Positions 54,943 to 64,000 of a DNA stretch of 64,000 bases are shown in pieces. The notes under the pieces were generated by a model. The model worked only from the letters and a program-made list of their open reading frames with translations, did no database searches and was not told where the DNA came from. The DNA is from Patagioenas fasciata (Eukaryota > Chordata > Aves > Columbiformes > Columbidae). The translations under genes were made by a program, and so were the position numbers. Each line of letters starts with the position of its first letter. Within the stretch, counting starts at the first letter, position 1. The stretch spans positions 70,704,552-70,768,551 of the forward strand of contig NC_092524.1 in the NCBI RefSeq assembly GCF_037038585.1, in the 5' to 3' direction.

Positions 54943-55425
54943 CTTCATCCCATCCCACCCCATCCATCCCATCCATCCCACCCCAACCCATGCCATCCCA
55001 TCCCATTCCATCCTATCCTATCCTATCCTATCCTATCCTATCCTATCCTATCCTATCCTATCCTATCCATCCCACCCCATCCTATCCTATCCCACCCCAT
55101 CCATCCCCACCCCATTCATCCCACCCCATTCATCCCACCCCATCCCATTCCACCCCATCGCATCCTATCCCATTCCATCCTACCCCAACCCATGCCATCC
55201 CATCCCATCCCATCCCATCCTATCCTATCCTATCCTATCCTATCCTATCCTATCCTATCCTATCCTATCCTATCCATCCCACCCCATCCTATCTATCCCA
55301 CCCCATCCTATCCTATCCCATCCCATCCATCCCATCCCACCCCACCCCATCCCACCCTATCCCATCCCATCCCATCCCATCCCACCCCATCCCATCCATC
55401 CCACACCACCCCACCGCGGTGCCCC
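54943..55425. repeat. Complex pentanucleotide microsatellite (CCCAT/CCTAT)n
   Basis: Imperfect CCCAT, CCATC and CACCC pentamers surround two pure (TCCTA)n blocks of about 11 repeats each, near 55010-55067 and 55217-55274. CCCCAACCCATGCCATCCCA occurs at 54981 and again at 55183 just before the two pure blocks, so roughly 200 bases, including the block, were duplicated as a unit. Apparent His/Pro/Ser-rich frames of up to 251 codons are artefacts of the repeat. Confidence 0.96.
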
Positions 55426-56844
55426 TGCAGAAGGGGGTGCTGCAGGGCCACCCCAGCCGCAGCACAGACCCCAACAGCAGAAGGCACCTGAAATGCAGTG
55501 AAAGCTTCCCGCTGAGCCTGGCACTTTTCCGAGCTTTCCCCAGGGAAGAAATAATGCTGTGGTAGAATCTGTCTTCCTACAAAACTGCTCCGCGTGGGAA
55601 AAGCAGGTTTGCTGTCAAAGAAGCATTTAAGTAGGCGCTTTTCAACTCAATCTGCTTTTAATCTTGCAGGATGCTAATACTGCTGTTCTTGGGCTGATAA
55701 TACCTTTCTGTCACCAAAAAACCCACAACTTCAAAATCTTTTACAGGCATCTTATTCTCAATCTTCCTGTCATACAGATAAGTAGAGCTGTTTTTATAAA
55801 TCATCGTACGGAGACGTTTATGAACTTCCAAGGACAGAAATAGAAGATAGGATTAGGGTTGAGCTTAATTGTTTTTTGGGATCTGATCTTTTGAATGATT
55901 TCCATTTCAACGTGGGGCAGGTTGTTCCAGACCCCGATGTGGTACTGCGGGCTGCAGGTTGGTGGGGATTCTGCATACAGGGCGAACGCACCCGAGTCTG
56001 GACACAGCTGCCAGTGCACCAACAGAGCTGACAGCAAAGCCTCCCTGCCCCGTCTCTCCTGCAGTAATGAGTTTTACCACCTGGCACCGATTTAATTTCA
56101 AAGGTGTTAATTGATTGTGGGAGGGGGTGAGGCTGAGCATCACCTACATATGGAGCCACAGCAGCTGCTGCAGCCCTGGGGGCTGAGATGAGCCTGGGGG
56201 AGCTGGAAACCAGCACAGAATACCCAGAGCACCCAGCCCAATGTGCTGCTGGGGGTTTGAGCCACCAGGTATCCTTTCCTGGAAGCACTTCTTTTTCCCG
56301 GTAAAGAATTGTTGTGTTTTGCTTATTGAGCTAATTGCTGTTAATGTAAAGTACACGACACTGCCAAATTGGGGCTCTTTGGAAGATTTTCCTCCGAGTG
56401 TTGTTTTCACACGTGCTGTTTCATTGCTAACTGGTTTTGGAAGGCTCAGTAGATAGTTATGGAACATATGTCCCTTCCTCTTCACTGCCATGAATTTCAT
56501 TTTCAGGCTGTAAATGTATTTTTCTCCTTTTGTTGGGATATTACAACACATCTCTCTCCTGGAGAGGATTATCTGGGACTGCGACATTAAGTGGCAGGAG
56601 ATTTCAGGTTGGTTATTTGTTGGTTTATTTTTGTGCCTGTCTTCCCTGTGTTTCTCACCCTTCGCCTATTTGAGTTCCATTATTAGTTCTTCAACCCAAG
56701 CAGCTTTACAATCTAATCAGAGAAAATAAGGCTGAGTTCTTGCAGATCATCTGGGCCATTTGTCCAACAAAAGGCCTGATAAACTGCATCTCGGTTTTCT
56801 GACAGGGGCTTTTCTGACTTGTTCTTGGGGAGAAAACATACTAC
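55426..56844. other. Unique sequence, no gene seen
   Basis: Nothing recognisable was found after the microsatellite. Confidence 0.5.
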
Positions 56845-56893
56845 CAACAATAATAATAATAATAAAAAAAAGAAGTTTTTGGAAAAAAAAAAA
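56845..56893. repeat. A-rich simple repeat with (AAT)n
   Basis: About six AAT/AATA repeats are followed by an A-run (56866-56874) and another A-run near 56882. Confidence 0.85.
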
Positions 56894-56949
56894 TCTGTTT
56901 CAGTGCTTCGGCCTTCTGCTTTTCACGCTGATTTTCACAGGATTTAACC

Positions 56950-57170
56950 TGGATCTGGTTTGCTGCAGTCTTTTCTGTCTGTGGTTGGTTTTGTGGTGGT
57001 TCTTGGGTTGTGCGGGTGGTTGTTGTTCCTCTGTCTGTGTGTCGGTCCGGTTTTGGTTTGTGGGATGTTTTGTGTGTGGTGTTTTGTGGTGTGCTGGGTT
57101 TCGGTGTTTGGTTGGTGTGGTTTTTTGGCTTTGTGGGGGCGTTTGGTTGGTTTTGTCTTCCCTATGGCTG
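56950..57170. repeat. GT-rich low-complexity tract
   Basis: Degenerate TGG, TTTG and GTGT words with very few A residues, similar to 1270-1412. It produces frames rich in Trp, Cys, Gly and Val that are not genes. Confidence 0.8.
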
Positions 57171-57199
57171 AACAGGGAGCAGCCGCTCAGGCCGTGCCC

Positions 57200-57252
57200 C
57201 GTTGGGTTTGAGTGTCTCCAGTGATGGAGCCTCCAAACCCCTCTGGCTAAGC
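57200..57252 (-). mobile_element. Possible CR1 fragment
   Basis: GAGTGTCTCCAGTGATGGAG followed by CCTCCAAACCCCTCTGG resembles the CR1 block TGAATGTCTCCAGGGATGGA plus CTCCACAACCTCTCTGG in reverse orientation. It is too short to be certain. Confidence 0.4.
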
Positions 57253-59627
57253 TGGGCTTTGTTTTTCTTACGGGGTTTATGATATATGTGAAGACTATTG
57301 CCATGATTGCCCTCTGTTCTCTCTAATTAAATAACACCACTTCGTTTGGCCTTTCATTATAGGCCAAGTTTTTTCCCTCATCCGTGGTTCTCGTTTGGAT
57401 CACATCTTCTTTAGAAATGTGGTGTTAAATATAAATCAATCATGCTGTTGTCTTGGTTTGTAATTGCACATAACCCCAAGACGCTTCTCTGTAATCCTTC
57501 ACCTACCTTCTCGTTCATCTGGGCAGGAATGTTGCTTATCAGACTTCATCCTGATGTTAATTTAAACTTAGTGATATGGTGGAACCCCCTTGAGGAGCAG
57601 TTTTGTTTCCTGGGATGCCCGCATCCCTGTCCCATTAGGAATCGCCTGCAAGTGCAATAACTGCGCTGTCTCACCGGCCTGGCCTGTGATGGGGAGAACA
57701 CCGGGCTGTGGGACCCCCCAGGACCCCAGCCCCATCTTCCATTTCTGATCTGCTTCCTGGGTGATGCCAACCCACCCAGCTCTAATGTGGTCTATCAGGA
57801 GCAGGTTTCCCACCCCTGCTCATGGTGTGGGAGCATTAGCAGGTGTGTTGAGCTCAGTTTAGCAGGACCTGCTGTTCCCACCAGGTCCCTGTCCCCATGC
57901 ACAGCACAGGGCCCAGAGGAAGGGAGATGGTGGGGTTGCCACGAGTCATTCTTGACTAAAAATCACTCATGTTACTCATCTCCTTGGTATCTTACAGGGG
58001 TTTGCAGATATGTGGTTTGATTATTTGATCCCAGGAGCTGAGCCTGCACGAGGAGCATTGCATAGGCAGTGGAAGATGAGCGACCGTTTGCCTTTTTCAC
58101 AGCCTTTCAGTCTCGTTCTTCCTCCAGAATTTCTCTGAGATAGCAGCAGGAGTTCTGAAATCACTCCAGTTCTCAAACTTCAGGAAGATTTCAGCAGGCT
58201 CAGCTTATCTGAAAACATTAAACTTTTCTGCCCTGTTCTTTGCTGTTGTAGCCTGAGCTCTTACTCTTGTGTCAATGATGCTAATCACATTACGTGGCTG
58301 ATTGCAAGTGCCCTTTTTTGAGTGAAGAAAAGCGGTGAAATGATTAAGCAGTGTGTTTTCCAGCATGACTGGCCAGCAGCCCCTCTCTGTTTATTCACCT
58401 TTCTGGTCTCTCTCTCACTGCTGCGGGTCCATTTGCAGAACATTCCCAGCTGCTCCGTGTGCCCCCAGCTGGATTTACCTCCCTAAGCACCTGAACTCCT
58501 GGCTTTTCTCCCTCTGCTCAGCCCATTTTTTCCAGCACTTGCCCTCAGTACCAGTTGAACCAGTTTCTGCTTTCTCTGCTTCTACGTTGTGCCTGGGTGA
58601 TTTGGGCAGGTGATGCTCTGTCCTTCGCGCTGTGGGAGTTTGTGGTTTTGCCATCAATATCCCCCCGCCTCTACAAAACTGCCCTCCCCAATTACATTTT
58701 CCTCTGGTTCTCTGAGATTGCTTGCGTGCATCCTGAGATCATCCTCTTCAGCGCATCTTTTTCAGCAGGCTGCCTTTCCACCTTCATTTTCGCAGCTCTT
58801 CCCCTGTGGACAGTGGTCACCTCCAGCAGAGCTTTTGTGGCTGAAAGAGGCGCTGCGCCTGCTTTTGCTGTCAGGTGGAGCTGGTCTGAGTGTGGGTTTT
58901 CCTGGGACAAAGCTAGGCTTTGTGCAGGCGGGTTTAGCAAGCGTGGTGTGGTGTATCAGCGCTGGTGACACAGCGCGCTGCAGCAGCGGGTGCCCATCAG
59001 CAGCACAGGCACTGCTTCCCAAACCACTGTTTCCCCAGGGAAATATTGCTCGGTGAGCACATTTACTTCCTTAGGAGTTTATGGCAACCTGTAATCATTA
59101 TGGAGGTAGGTGATGAGACCAGGACCCGCTCCCCTCGCCCACCCCGGGCTAGTCCGGGGCTGGAGCAGCCATGTGCTGTTTGGCAGCTGCACCAAAAGTG
59201 ACTTAATTTACCCCTTCAGTTAATGCCAGTCAGGCTTTCAAACTCAAAGCAGCTCTAATGCACAAACATCACTCAGCTTAGCACCATGTGGCAGCAAACA
59301 GGATTGGGGTGCACCTGCCCCATGCTGCATGGGTGCTGCTGCCCCAAAGGGTTGTTGGAGAAGCTGACACCCAAACTCAGAGCCTCCCATTCTTACTCTG
59401 ACCTGCTTTCCTTAGCACTTGGGGTTACAAGGCTTTGTTTAATTACTGCTGCTTGTGATCTTATCTGTATTAAGAAAAAAAACTTAATTACTTCACTAGT
59501 AATTTAGACCTTTTCATGGCTCTCTTTGTTTCCATTAACCATTGTGAAGCCAGCTGCCTGTTACTGGGGTTATTATCGATGCAGGGATAGGGGTGTTTGG
59601 GCTTTAATAAAGATAAAGCCAGCTATC
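57253..59627. other. Unique sequence, no gene seen
   Basis: Mixed composition; 58350-58970 is pyrimidine-rich. No gene or element was recognised. Confidence 0.5.
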
Positions 59628-59745
59628 AAACAAACAAAAAACAATCAATCAAACAAACAAAAAACAATCAATCAAACAAACAAAAAACAATCAATCAAAC
59701 AAAAACCAACCGAAGAAACGAACAAACAGAAAAACCCCATCAAAC
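59628..59745. repeat. CAAA/CAATCAATC repeat, 23-bp unit, about 3 units
   Basis: CAATCAATCAAACAAACAAA plus three A residues recurs at 59642, 59665 and 59688, followed by a decaying CAAAC-rich tail to about 59745. Confidence 0.92.
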
Positions 59746-62700
59746 CTGCATTTCCGTGCATGTACATGCTTGTATGTAGGTGGTTGTGCTAGGCTTCCCA
59801 TGGAATTCCCAACCGATGTTTCTGTGATAAACACATGTGAAAGAGATCCATTTTCTTCAAAACCAAGCAGAACTGGAGATTAGGAGGATGAAAAGCGGGT
59901 GGCACTGTGTGCACAGAAAGAATGAGGGACAAGTAAATTGCAAGAAGGAAACAGAGGGCTAGGAGAGGACAAAAACCTTCAGACATTCTATTTAGAGGTC
60001 CTGGCAGTCGTCAGTTTCTTCCTATAGCCTGTGGGTCCTCCAGGGGAACCTTTGCTCTCTGAAAGTACCTTTATTAGACTGACCTATTTTTATATGTTCA
60101 GACCTTTGACTTCCCATTTTCATTTTACATCTAAGAGGTGAAACTCAAGGTCCAAGAGCTCTTCAATGGAAGCAGCCTGGAACAAAACATGCCGCAGCTC
60201 TCCTGGCGAACGAGGTGCTGTGGCCGTGATGCGGGGCTGGAAGCTGCTGGGGGGACCTTTTCCTGCAGGGTGCAGCACCTCAGTGGGGATGGTGATGCTG
60301 CTGCTGGGGGTCCCAGCACCCCATGGTTCCCCCCTGCCTGCCCCAGTGCCCGTGCAGCCCCTACTTGCCCCGTTGTTGGCCATGTTCCCTCAAAGGGAAC
60401 TGTGTCTTTGCAAATCGAGCCACAAATAAGCATTTAAATTACCGCTGTAGCATTTTTCCGCACATCAAAAGCCATCAAAAGAGCAACCGGTTGCATCCGA
60501 GCAGAGACACTGATCTGTGGTTGTTCCAGTCCCTCCAGCTTTCTGTTCGTGGGCAGCTCATGAAAAGGCTCTCGGTGCCTGATGGATCTCAGTGGGGCTG
60601 TTAATCACTGTCAACAGCGCCTATCATGCGCACACACGGTGCTCTTGGATGCACCGTGTAATTCCGGGCTGCATGTATTGCCCCCCTGCTGCTCATGCCT
60701 GTATTTGTAACAACTCTAATTTTTGTTAGATTCAAAGAGCTTTCTGATCATGTTTTTGCTTTAGCTGCATGACACAGTCAAATTACATTACAAAAGTCTG
60801 TTGTAGCGTTCAGCGATTGTGAAACAGCCCAGTTATCTCACAGGGGCACATTTAACACATATGAAATAAGGTTTTTCTCATAGCCCTGCAAAGGCAGATG
60901 AGCTCTGGCAAATTTATTTGCTTGAGTAGTGAAGACTTGTAGTAAAATCTTTTAAAAGTATGTTTTCTTGATAGTTAATAGGTTGGTAGTGTTGGATCCT
61001 AGGGGAACAAGAGTATATGTGACACCTCGTGATTTTTCTGTGGTTTTGGGGGATTCATTCCAATGACATTATGATATTCCACATGTGTAATCCTGCCTCC
61101 CAACAGTCCCTGTCTGGACTCAGTTTGCACGTGGTGTATTTGGGAACACGAGCGTCTCTGGGGCCGGTTGCTGGGCAGCCCTGAGCTGGGTGGCGACAGA
61201 GCAATAGGCGCTTTATGGGCTGGACACCGCAGGTCTGCTTCGTTTCTTTGAAGTATTTTGAGCGTTGTAGCTCAACAAAATCGGCCTGATAAATATGTAG
61301 GGTCTCGCTCTTGGTAGCGTTGAAGATAAAAGCAAATAGCTGCATTTCTTTCTTTCATCTTTATGTATCCTGCAAAAGTAATGTGCATCTGCCGGTGATG
61401 TTAATGTTCATCTTTCTGTGCTTTCCTCTGATGGAGAGATGTTTCACTAAGTATAAGCCCTTGGCAAAATATAGTTGGAATAAGTATAAAAAATAAGTCT
61501 AGCTCTTAATTCTTCTTCCGTGTTCCTCATTCAGATTTAGTGATCGGATCCTGAATTACTTGGTATAGTTTACCTTCTCGAGTTTTATCCCCCTCCCAGC
61601 AGTGCTTGTTCTTTGGGTTGATAAACTTGGAGACCTCCCGGCTTCTGGGGACCACGGTTGTGTGGGGACTGCGTTTCAAATGCAGAATCTGCACCCACTT
61701 GGAGACAGTGGCACACCGTGTGCTAGGAAAGTTGTAATCGTGGCCTTTGGAATTACTTTAATACCTCAAGCCATCAGTAGTTAATGGGAAAGTTTTCCTT
61801 GCTAGAAGAAAATCTCGCCTATCCTGTCCTACACTTTTCTTTTTGAGCTCAAAGGATGCCTCTCCCCAATGATTTGTACCTGTCCTGTGTTTAATTAGTT
61901 TGCTTTTCTTTTTGCATGTCAGACTGAAAAATTCCAAGTTTTCAGAAGAAGTTCATGTTATTTGATCCAGAGTTTCAACTGTGGAACTTCAACTAGCTTG
62001 TATTTTTACTCCAGGTTTTTTATTCAGATAGTTCATTTCCACCATGGTAGAACATCCTTTTACTCGTTTAAAAGTCAGACTCATGATTTTGCATATCATT
62101 TTTCTTGCAATCTGTTTGGTTTTTAATGCTTCCAGGTACATACAGGTGTACTAAAGCTAGATACATGTGTGCACAATATCTGTGGGAGTCAGTGATGCCC
62201 TCAAGATCCGGGACTTTTTTAACCTTGTTTGTTAGAATCAAGTGGAGGCCACACACTTTATTTTCCTCTGATTAGTTCCCACAATGATACATCAAGAGCT
62301 GTCAGCCAGCAGGAGCATGAACCTTTCCAGACATCAAAACACAGAATAGGACAATTCAAACGTAATTTCATAATGCCATCTAAATCCATACTCGTTGGGT
62401 GGCCCGACACCAGGACCCTGGGAAATGCAGGTCCAGCTCGTTCCCCTCTCCGTTGCCCAGAGATGCTGGCCTGTGCTCCTGCCTCACCTCCTGGCGCGGG
62501 TGGTCTGTGGGGAATATCAGCATAGTGAGGAAACATGAGACTGTGAGACCAGCACCCACCTCGAGACCCCCGTTAGAACCGTTTTGTGCTTTGTGTCGGC
62601 TGTGCCAGTGTGGTGTTTGGAATCGGAAGGTGTTTTGCTCTGCTCGCTGCAGAAGGCTGCGCAGACTGGTTGGTCCCGTGTCCGGAGCAGGAGGCTGCAC

Positions 62701-64000
62701 GGGACCCTCCTGCTGGCTGCGTTTTTAAGCTGGAAAAGCCCCAATGTCACCGGCTGTTGGGAACTGTCCTTGAGTGTGCTGGCAGTGAATCCCTGGAGGT
62801 GCAGGGGGTTTCTCTCACTGTGGATCTGTCACCCAGTGAAGAATCGAGCCAAAATCTGACCTGTTTTTTAAATATAAACCAGTGCTTCCAGTGGGAACCC
62901 AAACTGTGCTTGGTGGGTGTCTGTTCCCATCCCTTGAGATGCCCAGACAGTCCTTGGGTTGCTCTGCCTTTTGTGCTTTGGTTCATACTGCCCGTGCCTG
63001 CCACTTAGGTCAATATTCACACTCTTGTTATTCATAAAGTGTTTTACAAGTGTGCAGCAGAGGCTGGGGAGATCTTTCACCTGATGTGTTTCATGGGGAA
63101 TATGCCCTTCTGTGTAAAGCAAAACCAAAGGTCACAAACGTGGCGTATCTGCAAATGCAATTTATGAATCCTATTCATTTTTGTGATGCATATTCAAATC
63201 CATGTAAATGTAACATGGTGGTAACCGTTTGGAGGAATGTCCTGATCTCCTCACAGGCTCCCTTAAGCACAACTATTTATTGGGGAAAATAGAGAGATGT
63301 ATTTGTCACACTTCTGTCAATGAAGGATTAACTAAAATGGCAAGACGCACCTACAGGAGAATTACGGCTGTGTTGTGTCTCAGGACTCTGTTACTAAAAA
63401 TGAGTGAAAGTCTTAGTATTAGATTTAGTACTAAATTTGCTGTTTAAAACAATTGTTCAGAAAGCCCATAAAGTCAGACAGTTACTAATGGGCAATTTAA
63501 GACAACTGGATAACTGAAGTGTGAACAGCTGAAATGCCCAAAAGGTCAGATGCCTCAGATTTGATTTTTCTATCCAGTAAAACTCTTAATGACTACTTTA
63601 ATTAAATGACATGTTATAGCATGTTGGTTCAATGAATCCAGAGAAGTTAGAAATTGCAGTTTCCTGGATAAATCATTTGAAGATAAGTTGAATTGTTAAA
63701 ATAATCATCGCCTACCTCAAAAGGTTTCCCCTGGCGCTCTCACAGTTCAGAACTCAAACACGAGCCAAAGCCTCATTGAGCCGCCAGCGCTTAATTGGAA
63801 CGTGGTTTTGTAAGTTTGCTTTTCCTCTCTGATAACCGGACCGTGAGGGATACAAACAAGCTTTGCAACTGAAGTTGGCCACGGCATTGTTTGGAAGTGC
63901 TTTATTCAGCAGGGTGGGTGTTGATGCGTCCCAGTCACATATCCCCCTTTGCTCTGAATAACGTGACTTACCCCACTGGTTTCTACTGCTGCAGCATCGG
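59746..64000. other. Unique sequence, no gene seen
   Basis: 60740-60860, 61850-62060 and 63440-63800 are A/T-rich and CpG-poor and look like typical non-coding sequence that could include conserved elements. No coding exon, RNA gene or mobile element was recognised up to the end of the window. Confidence 0.5.

Noticed and set aside
54810-55565. 251-codon His/Pro/Ser-rich frame
   Set aside because: It is a translation of the CCCAT/CCTAT microsatellite.
56760-57224. 154-codon Trp/Cys/Gly-rich frame
   Set aside because: It is produced by a GT-rich low-complexity tract without other support.

Overview
This window looks like nuclear DNA from a bird. The evidence is repeated copies of the CR1 LINE in both orientations, many ending in the typical avian 3' tail (a GGTTGGACTRGATGATCT-like core followed by an ATTCTRTG-type octamer). 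There are also four solo endogenous-retrovirus LTRs from two families, and an unusually dense set of G- or C-rich minisatellites. I find no convincing protein-coding gene, tRNA, rRNA, CRISPR array or bacterial-type operon. The longest open frames (about 190 to 360 codons) all lie in tandem arrays that happen to lack stop codons. I read the window as intergenic or deep-intronic sequence.

Layout. 1-3860 is the most structured part: a 16-bp minisatellite (297-520); a solo LTR (560-1147, family A) nested in a reverse CR1 tail; a GT-rich tract; a forward CR1 tail; a CpG-dense promoter-like segment with CCAAT, TATA and a splice donor (1708-1973); two reverse-strand solo LTRs 8 bp apart (2103-2638 family B, 2647-3124 family A); and more CpG-dense DNA up to about 3770. 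If the two LTRs are removed, the CpG-dense flanks would join into one island. 3861-24500 is mostly unique sequence with CR1 pieces (9338-10175, 13396-14048, 15345-15423), a family-B solo LTR (19104-19930) and minisatellites at 6.6, 11.1 and 21.7 kb.

24500-36510 holds four larger minisatellites (49, 68, 18/15 and 26 bp units), young CR1 copies and one ancient CR1/L3-like remnant. 36511-50690 is mostly unique sequence with an orphan CpG island (41140-41500), a second ancient CR1/L3-like remnant (41610-42010) and, at 50688-50760, a perfect inverted repeat with 35-bp arms and a 3-nt spacer. 52476-55425 holds an 84-bp minisatellite of 11 units and a complex pentanucleotide array. The remainder is unique sequence with small simple repeats.

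No set of genes works together here. The points of interest are how the repeats are built and the possible LTR-interrupted CpG-island promoter near 1.7-3.8 kb. Everything is from reading the sequence; no database search or alignment program was used.
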